This document shows, piece after piece, positions 1-6,297 of a DNA stretch of 7,443 bases; the stretch's first letter is position 1, and each line of letters begins with the position of its first letter. The translations under genes were made by a program, and so were the position numbers. The notes beneath the pieces were generated by a model. The model searched no databases and was not told where the DNA came from. It worked only from the letters and a program-made list of their open reading frames with translations. Source of the DNA: Burkholderiaceae bacterium (GTDB taxonomy: Bacteria > Pseudomonadota > Gammaproteobacteria > Burkholderiales > Burkholderiaceae); contig CANBSM010000053.1 in assembly GCA_947372155.1 (NCBI GenBank), forward strand, positions 1 through 7,443, in the 5' to 3' direction.

Positions 1-37
1 ACATGACAGTTTCACTAAAATAAGCCAAATCCAATGA
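1..37 (+). other. Possible 3' tail of an upstream gene (very short)
   Basis: Two reading frames enter from the left edge and stop just before or at pyrF. The frame beginning at base 2 reads [11 protein letters not shown] and ends with a TGA at 35-37 that overlaps the pyrF start as ATGA. The frame beginning at base 3 ends with a TAA at 21-23. Either could be the C-terminus of an upstream + strand gene, and the ATGA overlap would be typical of translational coupling. Eleven residues are too few to recognise a family, and neither frame may be coding. Confidence 0.2.
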
Positions 38-879
38 ACTCTCGCTCAAATACCTTTAACCAGCAACTCCAGTCCGCATGGGCTTCCCAAGGCAGCATGC
101 TGTGTGTTGGTTTTGACCCAGACCCAAAGCGCCTACCCCCTAGCCTACAAGGGAACCCTGAGGGCATCTATGAGTTCTGCCGAGAAATCGCTGATGCGAC
201 TGCAGATGTAGTCTGCGCCTTTAAGCCCCAATTTGCTTACTTCGCCTCCCAAAGAGCGGAAGCTCAGCTAGAAAAACTAATTAAGCACCTTAAAGACAAA
301 TACCCACATATCCCAGTAATCCTAGATTCCAAGCGTGGGGACATTGGCAGCACTGCTGACCATTACGCTCTTGAGGCCTTTGATCGCTACGGCGCTGATG
401 CAGTGACAGTTAACCCCTACATGGGCTTTGACACAATCGAACCCTATTTGAAGCACGCTGGCAAAGGGGTCATTGTCTTGTGTCGCACCTCTAATCCTGG
501 TGGGTCAGATTTACAGTTTCTGAATGTGGCGCCCAATGGTGAGCCTCTTTATCTGCATGTAGCCAAACTTGCAGCCCAAGAGTGGAATGGTTCGGAACAG
601 ATAAGCTTGGTAGTTGGTGCAACCTTTCCAGAAGAAATCGCTAAAGTACGTGCCATTGTTGGCGATATGCCTTTACTGATTCCAGGGATCGGCGCTCAGG
701 GTGGAGATATTGATGCCACAGTCAGCGCAGGAAAAATAACCGGCAAACCAGGAGCGGGAATGATCATCAATTCTTCACGAGCGATTCTGTATGCGAGCTC
801 AGGCGCTGATTTTGCACAAGCAGCTAGAGCAGTTGCTTTGAGTACCCGCGATGCTCTAAGAGCTGCTGCCAGTAAATAA
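34..879 (+). CDS. pyrF: Orotidine 5'-phosphate decarboxylase, type 2 (PyrF)
   Basis: Cytoplasmic enzyme that decarboxylates OMP to UMP, the last step of de novo pyrimidine synthesis. The 281-residue protein has the usual length of the longer 'subfamily 2' bacterial enzymes. Visible landmarks along the TIM barrel are GFDPD at 26-30, KPQFAYF at 64-70, the catalytic [11 protein letters not shown] at 98-108 (D98, K100 and D103 form the Asp-Lys-Asp array), NPYMG at 127-131, TSNPG at 152-156, GATFPEE at 195-201, the phosphate-binding PGIGAQGGD at 217-225 and NSSRAI at 246-251. Nothing is truncated. The ATG at 34 gives a normal N-terminus, but no Shine-Dalgarno is evident just upstream. It overlaps a TGA in another frame as ATGA, so coupling to an upstream gene is possible. 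It is the only + strand gene and converges on mtgA one base after its TAA. Identity is secure. Confidence 0.97.
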   Translation: MNSRSNTFNQQLQSAWASQGSMLCVGFDPDPKRLPPSLQGNPEGIYEFCREIADATADVVCAFKPQFAYFASQRAEAQLEKLIKHLKDKYPHIPVILDSKRGDIGSTADHYALEAFDRYGADAVTVNPYMGFDTIEPYLKHAGKGVIVLCRTSNPGGSDLQFLNVAPNGEPLYLHVAKLAAQEWNGSEQISLVVGATFPEEIAKVRAIVGDMPLLIPGIGAQGGDIDATVSAGKITGKPGAGMIINSSRAILYASSGADFAQAARAVALSTRDALRAAASK

Positions 880-891
880 ATTATTTAACTG
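870..891. repeat. AT-rich near-palindrome spanning both convergent stop codons
   Basis: Ten base pairs are complementary around base 880, with one unpaired A at 887: CAGT plus AAATAA on the left, TTATTT plus ACTG on the right. The TAA of pyrF (877-879) and the TAA of mtgA (881-883, read on the minus strand) sit at its centre. It could form a small cruciform or a weak bidirectional hairpin, but the stem is mostly A:T, a real hairpin would need to open the innermost pairs, and no long U tract follows directly. I would not call it a terminator. Confidence 0.4.
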
Positions 892-1636
892 AGCTGCTTT
901 TTGGATAAGGCGCCAAGGCGACTCTATCCATATTTTCTAAAATAAATTCCTGGCGAGCAGAATAGTTAATACTTCCTCGACGGCAATACTGCTGCTTATC
1001 AAAACACTTGGGTGCCGGCAGTGCTGAAGCCAGAGCGGCAGCCTGCTCACGATCTAAAGCTGCTGGGCTGGTAGCGTAATAATGTTGAGAGGCAGCGCCA
1101 ACGCCAAAAAGGCCTTCACCCCACTCTACCGAATTGAGATAGATCTCAAATAATCTTTGCTTAGAAAGTATTAACTCCAAGAGCCCAGTAATAATGAGCT
1201 CCTGCCCTTTGCGTAAATAATGTTGCTCTGAAGAAAGAAATAGATTTTTTGCCAATTGCTGGGAAATAGTCGATCCACCGCGTAAAACTGCTTTAGATTT
1301 ACTCCCTGTTTGAGTTTTTTGCTGATTCTGCTGTTGATTTTTCTGCCAGGCCTTCTGCATATCCTCAACCCGCACACCCTTGTGCTGAAAAAAGATATCG
1401 TCTTCACTGACCAAAACAGCACGCTTAAGATTGTTCGATATCTTGTCATAAGACACCCATTTCGACTGCACTGAACAAGACCAATGCCAGGAACATAAGC
1501 GCCAACGCTCTGCCCTCTGAAATGCAGTACTACTCGGATCTACGCTAATCCACAAGGCAATCTGCAGGGCAAAAAAGAGTTGCATGGCGATCAATCCCGC
1601 CAATAAACACTTCACTGGATAAAGAAGCCAGCGCAT
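881..1636 (-). CDS. mtgA: Monofunctional biosynthetic peptidoglycan transglycosylase (MtgA)
   Basis: Inner-membrane glycosyltransferase of family GT51 that polymerises lipid II into glycan strands without a transpeptidase domain. The 251-residue protein starts with a single membrane anchor at about 6-32. GT51 motif 1 is SEDDIFFQHKG at 77-87, with E78 as the expected catalytic glutamate. Motif 2 is GGSTISQQLAKNLFL at 120-134. RKGQE lies at 142-146 and LLELILSKQRLFEIYLNSVEWG at 152-173 (given here as landmarks; E171 is the second conserved glutamate). GVGAASQHYY follows at 178-187. Between motifs 1 and 2, residues about 97-116 form a Gln/Asn/Lys-rich loop that looks longer than in the homologues I remember. 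The start lies 9 nt after the aroE stop, with no strong ribosome-binding site, which suggests coupled translation. It is the last gene of the minus-strand string. Confidence 0.96.
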   Translation of the reverse strand: MRWLLYPVKCLLAGLIAMQLFFALQIALWISVDPSSTAFQRAERWRLCSWHWSCSVQSKWVSYDKISNNLKRAVLVSEDDIFFQHKGVRVEDMQKAWQKNQQQNQQKTQTGSKSKAVLRGGSTISQQLAKNLFLSSEQHYLRKGQELIITGLLELILSKQRLFEIYLNSVEWGEGLFGVGAASQHYYATSPAALDREQAAALASALPAPKCFDKQQYCRRGSINYSARQEFILENMDRVALAPYPKSSSVK

Positions 1637-1645
1637 CAGGGCAAA

Positions 1646-2551
1646 TTAACTACGTAATTCAGCCAAGACTGCGCGAGGATCTATAGCAGTTGCAAGTTGT
1701 GCACCCCGCCATAGCAAGAACGCATCAGCCGCTTGCTCAACCAGCATTCCAAGGCCATCACTCACGCGGGCACCTCGCTGTAATGCCTGTTGCATGAAAG
1801 CCGTAGTTTTGCCGTAGACCATGTCATAAGCAAAAGAGCTGGGTACAAAAACATTACTAACGGCTTTAGGCGTCAACGGAGACTCTTCGGTCAAGCCAGC
1901 AGCAGTGGCATTAATAACCAAATCAAATGGATATTGGGTTTTTGTGGCATTTTCTAAATCAGCCAAAGTGCGCGACTCCAGCGCCACCTCCTTGGAGCTA
2001 GCTAAATCCGCAAATATCTTTACCAATTCATCTGCTTTTTCGCTAGAACGATTCGCAATGATGAGCGACTTAGGGGATTGCTCAAGCAAAGGGCCCATCA
2101 CACCACGTGCAGCACCGCCAGCACCGATCAATAAAATACGAGCACTATGAAGCGCAATGCCTTGCGCCAATAGATCTCGGACTAAACCAGCGCCATCGGT
2201 ATTGTCGCCAAATATTTTGCCTTCCGTCTTCCACAAAGTGTTGACAGCCCCCGCTAATTGCGCCCGCGGCGTTAATACATCGGCTAGATTTTGCGCATCA
2301 AGCTTAAATGGCACTGTGACATTCATACCCCTGCCTCCTGCAGCAAAAAAAGATTTCGCTGCTTGAGCAAATGAATCTATCTTCGGCTGAAGACGGCCAT
2401 AGTGCATGCGTTGTGCTGCCTGCTCTGCAAAGCGTTGGTGTATCGACGGGGATTTGCTGTGGGAAATTGGATTGCCGGCCACAGCATATACATCCACGCC
2501 AGGGAAAAGGCTGGGGTCGGTATGTAAATTGGTGGAATTGTCGGAACTCAT
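1646..2551 (-). CDS. aroE: Shikimate dehydrogenase (NADP+)
   Basis: Reduces 3-dehydroshikimate to shikimate with NADPH in the chorismate (aromatic amino acid) pathway; cytoplasmic. The 301-residue protein has the full family layout. The shikimate-binding N-terminal domain carries GNPISHSKSP at 26-35, NVTVPFK at 77-83 (catalytic K83), AVNTL at 102-106 and GDNTDG at 115-120 (catalytic D119). The NADP-binding Rossmann domain carries GAGGAARG at 143-150 and NRSS at 167-170, where the usual Thr of the NRT/NRS phosphate-binding turn is Ser. INATAAGL lies at 213-220, and SDGLGMLVEQAA at 264-275 closes the substrate site. It is about 20-25 residues longer than the E. coli enzyme, mostly from an N-terminal extension of about 18 residues before VYAVAGN. 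No clear Shine-Dalgarno precedes the ATG at 2551, but no better start is visible. It lies between a TonB-family gene and mtgA. Confidence 0.96.
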   Translation of the reverse strand: MSSDNSTNLHTDPSLFPGVDVYAVAGNPISHSKSPSIHQRFAEQAAQRMHYGRLQPKIDSFAQAAKSFFAAGGRGMNVTVPFKLDAQNLADVLTPRAQLAGAVNTLWKTEGKIFGDNTDGAGLVRDLLAQGIALHSARILLIGAGGAARGVMGPLLEQSPKSLIIANRSSEKADELVKIFADLASSKEVALESRTLADLENATKTQYPFDLVINATAAGLTEESPLTPKAVSNVFVPSSFAYDMVYGKTTAFMQQALQRGARVSDGLGMLVEQAADAFLLWRGAQLATAIDPRAVLAELRS

Positions 2552-2572
2552 GATGACTACAGAATAAGCGAA

Positions 2573-2602
2573 TTTATAGACCGGGTTAGCAAACTTTTTT
2601 AA
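2573..2602 (-). promoter_or_regulatory. Weak candidate sigma-70-type promoter ahead of aroE
   Basis: The 57-nt gap between the tonB-like stop and the aroE start is the longest in the string. On the minus strand it contains TTAAAA (2602-2597), then 18 nt, then TATAAA (2578-2573), matching the -35 and -10 consensus at 4/6 and 5/6. Transcription would start near 2566, leaving a leader of roughly 15 nt. The gap is AT-rich, so such matches arise easily by chance. No operator or hairpin was recognised in it. Confidence 0.25.
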
Positions 2603-2608
2603 ATAGTA

Positions 2609-3496
2609 TTAATGGCGCAGCTCTAAACGATCTACTCCATCGCGCGTGAACTCAAAAGTAGAGATCCAATCTAAGACATCAATTTGATTGCGCATTTCCG
2701 AAGGGAAAGGGCCAAATGGAGCGGAGGCCCTTACGATTGCCAGCGCCTGACGGTCTAACTCAGGATTGCCAGAACTACGACCAATCAATAGCCCATCCTT
2801 GCCTTGAGCGTTTGTAGTGATTCTGCCTTGACTATCAACACTGACCACGATCACTAGACTGCCATACAAAGGATGCCCATTTGCTCTTGGGAAAAAAGCG
2901 CTACCGTAAGCCTCAATTTTTTGACGCATCGCATCGTAATAATGCGCAAAGGTGACCGCTTTGGTATTAGCCCCCGTCAACACTTTGCGTCTTGGCTCTT
3001 TGCCATCAGCCTGCAAGCGCTTGGCCAACTCAGCTTCCAAAGAATTTAGTTGAGGGGTAATTTTTTGCTCTTCGCCACTCTTTCGACCACCTGAACGAGT
3101 GCGTTGTTCATCCAATTTTGCGAGCATTTGCTTTTGTTGTTTTTCTAAAACCTCTAGCCTAGCCTGTGCACCTAATCGAGCACGGTGCATTGCGGTAGCC
3201 TCTTGACTCTCTGTTTTGCCGCCACCCTGCAAATCCGCTTGCGCTAGCTTGCTCGCTTTTTGAGGCGGTGTTTTGTTGCTGGCGTTTACTAAAACAACAC
3301 TCAGCGGGGTATTGAGTCTGCGATTTTGTATCTCTCCTACACCCCAACGAAAAGATAAAAAAAGTACATGGATCAGTATTGAAGCACACAAGGCAAACCG
3401 AAATGGGTAACGATTCAAAGCGCCTTGTAGATAACCTAAAACCTTGCTAAGCCACTCAGGACATGGAAGCTCTAGCGATTTAATCTGGGCTAGCAT
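2609..3496 (-). CDS. TonB-family energy transducer with coiled-coil spacer
   Basis: Probable periplasm-spanning protein that would pass proton-motive energy from an ExbB/ExbD-type motor to outer-membrane partners. The 295-residue protein has a cytoplasmic N-terminus of about 33 residues, one membrane segment at about 34-50, and a charged, Gln/Lys/Glu-rich stretch at about 97-170 that reads as a helical coiled coil. The C-terminal TonB fold starts at about 184 (YYDAMRQKIEAYG, 186-198), then GSLVIVVSVDSQGRI at 212-226, RSSGNPELDRQA at 240-251 and SAPFGPFPSEM at 258-268. Classical TonB has a Pro-rich Glu-Pro/Lys-Pro spacer; here that is absent and replaced by the coiled coil, which recalls TolA. 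The C-terminal motifs still favour TonB over TolA. No exbB or exbD is in the window. The start overlaps the upstream nuclease gene by 17 nt. A TTG at 3418 preceded by AAGG could be an alternative start, giving a shorter cytoplasmic tail. The partner receptor is unknown. Confidence 0.85.
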   Translation of the reverse strand: MLAQIKSLELPCPEWLSKVLGYLQGALNRYPFRFALCASILIHVLFLSFRWGVGEIQNRRLNTPLSVVLVNASNKTPPQKASKLAQADLQGGGKTESQEATAMHRARLGAQARLEVLEKQQKQMLAKLDEQRTRSGGRKSGEEQKITPQLNSLEAELAKRLQADGKEPRRKVLTGANTKAVTFAHYYDAMRQKIEAYGSAFFPRANGHPLYGSLVIVVSVDSQGRITTNAQGKDGLLIGRSSGNPELDRQALAIVRASAPFGPFPSEMRNQIDVLDWISTFEFTRDGVDRLELRH

Positions 3497-5516
3497 TATC
3501 TTTAGTGTCCTCTGCAGATTCTGGTGCTACAGGCTGGGCTGGTGTTGTTTCGAGAGCATCGGGCTTTGCTTCGATCTCCAGCACTCGAACACCGGCACTT
3601 AACTGCAGCAAATCGACATCTGCGATTACCACTTGGGCACGGGTCATCCGTGGATGGGCTGCCAATTCAGGGATAGGTAAGTGCAGGGGGACCAACTCCA
3701 CCCTAGACATACCTTCTTTTAAATGTCGCACATGAACTGTTTTCGATTCACCATCTTGAGTGATCCAACGCAAACACCAATACTTTTCCAATCGATCCTG
3801 AAACTCACCATATGCTTGATAGCAAGATTCAAAATCTGCAGCAATACCCATTAAGGAAGCATCCCTTGGTGGGAAAGGCGCAACCATCTTGGCGGTGACT
3901 CCATGCTTTGCCAGCGCAATTAATTGCCATTGATTTACTAAATCGGAATATCGGCGTAAAGGAGAGGTGCACCAGGCGTAGTAGTCAAGGCCTAGGCCTT
4001 CATGAGGTCCGGGAGTCGTTTGCATCCGGGTACGTAATGGGCCCCAACCCTTTTGGGTTCTGAATAAGCCCGGAAGACCATGATCTGCAAGGAGTTGGCC
4101 TGAGGCACTATTACAGAAAATCATCCACTCGGCCACGATGGTATCCAAAATAGAACCACGTTGACGCGGCACAATTTCAACCCGCGGTACTTCATTCACT
4201 TCTTGAATCTGAAAATGAAAATCTCTCGCTAGAGCATTGGGATCAATGACGCCTAACTGCTCGGCACGTAAACCATTTGCTACACGCTTTTCTTGGCGAC
4301 CTGTATGCAAATGTTTAGCAGCCTGCCATAGCGTTGCCAGTTCCTTGCGATAAGGATAGTTGGAGCCCTCATCGAGCAAACTCTCTTCGCTCACGAGATG
4401 CTCTATATTTTCCAGACGTAAATTTGCAGCCATAGGTACCATCTCTGCGCGCATCTGCAAGGTATCTCGATTCACTACGCCATTGGCATCAATATCAACA
4501 TAGATCGATAAGGCCGGTCTAGCCATACCTTCATCTAATGAGAATTGCTCAATTACTGAATTAGGCAACATGGTAATTTTGTCGCCTGGAAAGTACACAG
4601 TAGACATCCGGTTGCGCGCCACATGATCCAATGGATCATCTTTTGAGATTGCTAAACCGGGAGCGGCAATATGAATACCCACTCGATGACCACCCTCGAT
4701 TAAGGTAACGGATAGGGCATCATCAATCTCTGTAGTGCCTGAATCATCAATCGAGAATGCCTGTACCTGAGCAAGCGGCAGTTCAGCAACTGCAGCAGCA
4801 TAAGCATCCTGATCAACCCCGATCGTTGGGTTGTGTTCTGCGCCATTCGGAAAATGTGCTTTGAGAAACATGCCCTGGTGATACGCCAACGGAGAATCAA
4901 TCGCACCACATCGAATCATGATTTGAGCTGGGGATTCGCCAGTCTCGGTGCAAGCAGCCACCAATGCCTTATATGCAGAAGTGTTTTTATCGGGAGAAAA
5001 AAGCAATTGCTTTGCTGAAGACTTCAGCACTTCAGGAAAAGTTCCCGCTACCAATTCTTGTTGCCAAACGGATTGCTGCTCAAGCTCCTTTTGCTTACGC
5101 TCTAAAGCAGCCAAACCAGCTTGTAACTGCTCTAGTGGCGCTCTCTGAAAGCGACCGCGCCCTTTGCGACGAAAAAATACTGGCGCACCTTGTAAGGCAA
5201 TTGCTAGCGCAACTTGTTGCGGAATAGTCGCTTGTGAGCCAAAGTACTCATGCGCCACATCAACCAAACCAAACTCTTCATCAGGCGCGCAATCCCAAAG
5301 CAGCTGCAAATCAATATCGGCAGTGAGTGTGTTGGCTTCATCCATGGCAGATTGAGACTCAGGCTTTTCAAAACGTAGCCATACTTCCTTAGCTTTGAGC
5401 TTGATCTTTTTTCCAGATTGGCTAGTGGCTTGCCAAGACTCTGCCTCCCCAACCCCTGATGCAGACTGGACTGTGGCGATCTTGATATCACCACCTTCTT
5501 CATATAAGAGGTTCAT
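3480..5516 (-). CDS. RNase II/R-family 3'-5' exoribonuclease (RNB domain), atypical branch
   Basis: Predicted processive exoribonuclease that degrades single-stranded RNA from the 3' end using two metal ions; cytoplasmic. The 678-residue protein opens with a small beta-rich domain at about 1-50, then a mostly helical region at about 65-225 that may contain a winged helix, where E. coli RNase II has two cold-shock domains. The RNB domain runs from about 250 to 540. Its active-site motif SIDDSGTTEIDDALS is at 255-269, giving D257, E263, D265 and D266; E263 stands where E. coli RNase II has D207. YFPG at 308-311 supplies the tyrosine that stacks on the RNA 3' end, AEWMIFCN at 462-469 supplies the conserved Glu, and SPLRRYSDL at 518-526 the catalytic Arg (R521). 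A degenerate S1-like segment follows at about 590-650, then a disordered Pro/Ala/acidic tail. The start is 2 nt after the SDR stop. The symbol rnb would be reasonable but implies the E. coli architecture, so it is withheld. Confidence 0.93.
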   Translation of the reverse strand: MNLLYEEGGDIKIATVQSASGVGEAESWQATSQSGKKIKLKAKEVWLRFEKPESQSAMDEANTLTADIDLQLLWDCAPDEEFGLVDVAHEYFGSQATIPQQVALAIALQGAPVFFRRKGRGRFQRAPLEQLQAGLAALERKQKELEQQSVWQQELVAGTFPEVLKSSAKQLLFSPDKNTSAYKALVAACTETGESPAQIMIRCGAIDSPLAYHQGMFLKAHFPNGAEHNPTIGVDQDAYAAAVAELPLAQVQAFSIDDSGTTEIDDALSVTLIEGGHRVGIHIAAPGLAISKDDPLDHVARNRMSTVYFPGDKITMLPNSVIEQFSLDEGMARPALSIYVDIDANGVVNRDTLQMRAEMVPMAANLRLENIEHLVSEESLLDEGSNYPYRKELATLWQAAKHLHTGRQEKRVANGLRAEQLGVIDPNALARDFHFQIQEVNEVPRVEIVPRQRGSILDTIVAEWMIFCNSASGQLLADHGLPGLFRTQKGWGPLRTRMQTTPGPHEGLGLDYYAWCTSPLRRYSDLVNQWQLIALAKHGVTAKMVAPFPPRDASLMGIAADFESCYQAYGEFQDRLEKYWCLRWITQDGESKTVHVRHLKEGMSRVELVPLHLPIPELAAHPRMTRAQVVIADVDLLQLSAGVRVLEIEAKPDALETTPAQPVAPESAEDTKDNASPD
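3508..3513 (-). promoter_or_regulatory. Shine-Dalgarno for the TonB-family gene, inside the upstream gene
   Basis: On the minus strand AGAGGA lies 11 nt before the ATG at 3496, within the last codons of the exoribonuclease gene. It supports this ATG over the internal TTG at 3418 and shows that the 17-nt overlap with the nuclease gene is real. Confidence 0.6.
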
Positions 5517-5518
5517 AC

Positions 5519-6253
5519 TTAGAGCGAGATCCCGCCGCTGGCCTCTAATGCCACTCCATTGATGTAGCTTGCTTCATCGCTAGCTAAGAATAAATACACA
5601 TTAGCCATTTCTATTGGCGTGCCAAGTCGACCAAGCCAGCTACGTTTTTCAATATCTTGCAAAATATTTTCTGGCATGGCCTTGACCATTTCAGTGGCGA
5701 TAAAGCCAGGGCACACCGCATTGACTCGAATGCCTTTAGGGCCCAATTCACGAGCCCATGTTTTTGTAAACCCAATCACGCCAAATTTAGTAGCTGAATA
5801 ATTGGTTTGACCAAAATTACCGTAGAGGCCCACAACGCTTGATGCATTAACTACCGCTCCAGAGCCAGCTTCCAGCATATGGGGCACGATTAGCTGAGTG
5901 CAATTGAATACGCCCTTCAGATTGACATCAATCACGCTATCGAACTGCGCCTCAGTCATCTTAATTAAGCGTGCATCTTGAGTAATGCCAGCGTTGTTAA
6001 TTAAGATATCAATGCGTCCGTACTTTTGCATTACCTGATCTACGACCGACTGAATGCTAGCGCGGTCCGTGACATTCATGGCATAGCCTTCAGCATTAGG
6101 TGTTTTTGCAACTGCACCATTAACAGCCTCCAGATTGATATCAGCAATGATGACCTTTGCGCCCTCTTCTGCAAAACGCTGAGCTGTAGCAAAGCCAATC
6201 CCCTTAGCGGCACCGGTAATGATGGCTACCTTGTCTTTTAATCTATCGCCCAT
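5519..6253 (-). CDS. FabG-like short-chain dehydrogenase/reductase (3-oxoacyl reductase)
   Basis: Classical SDR of 244 residues, the normal FabG length. It most likely reduces a 3-oxoacyl thioester (ACP- or CoA-linked) to the 3-hydroxy form in the cytoplasm. The cofactor motif TGAAKGIG is at 13-20, NNAG at 86-89, and the catalytic tetrad is N111, S139, Y152 and K156 (YSATK at 152-156). PGFIATEM at 182-189 and the C-terminal [12 protein letters not shown] fit the FabG/PhaB group. D38 at the end of the second beta strand (VIIADIN) is the residue that in classical SDRs usually selects NAD(H) over NADP(H), which does not fit E. coli-type FabG. No fabD, acpP or fabF is nearby, so this is probably a paralogue of the main FabG, and its substrate is open. 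It starts 44 nt after mpl behind an A-rich leader, and its stop is 2 nt before the nuclease start. Confidence 0.9.
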   Translation of the reverse strand: MGDRLKDKVAIITGAAKGIGFATAQRFAEEGAKVIIADINLEAVNGAVAKTPNAEGYAMNVTDRASIQSVVDQVMQKYGRIDILINNAGITQDARLIKMTEAQFDSVIDVNLKGVFNCTQLIVPHMLEAGSGAVVNASSVVGLYGNFGQTNYSATKFGVIGFTKTWARELGPKGIRVNAVCPGFIATEMVKAMPENILQDIEKRSWLGRLGTPIEMANVYLFLASDEASYINGVALEASGGISL

Positions 6254-6297
6254 TTTTGCTTTCTATTTTTGTGTTTTCTTTTTGTTACTATTTATTT
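6254..6297 (-). other. A-rich purine leader between mpl and the SDR gene
   Basis: Read on the coding (minus) strand, these 44 nt hold 32 A, 4 G, 4 C and 4 T, so over 80% purine and 18% GC. No hairpin is possible, so this is not a terminator for mpl. A weak ribosome-binding site, GAAAG, lies 5 nt before the SDR ATG. Unstructured A-rich leaders of this kind can promote 30S binding through ribosomal protein S1; whether this one does so is inference. Confidence 0.5.

Noticed and set aside
853..863. Perfect 11-base palindrome GCTCTAAGAGC near the end of pyrF, possible mtgA terminator stem
   Set aside because: It lies within pyrF codons, the stem is at most 5 bp with almost no loop, and no U tract follows on either strand.
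1905..2553. Three + strand open frames antisense to aroE
   Set aside because: All are antisense shadows of a well-supported shikimate dehydrogenase and have no family resemblance.
3418..3426. Alternative TTG start for the TonB-family gene, preceded by AAGG
   Set aside because: It would shorten the cytoplasmic tail plausibly, but the ATG at 3496 has a better ribosome-binding site (AGAGGA) and the downstream spacing of AAGG is only 4 nt.
4700..5503. Several overlapping open frames of 60-100 codons on both strands inside the exoribonuclease gene
   Set aside because: They are out-of-frame shadows of a gene with clear family motifs, show no recognisable domains and have no ribosome-binding sites.
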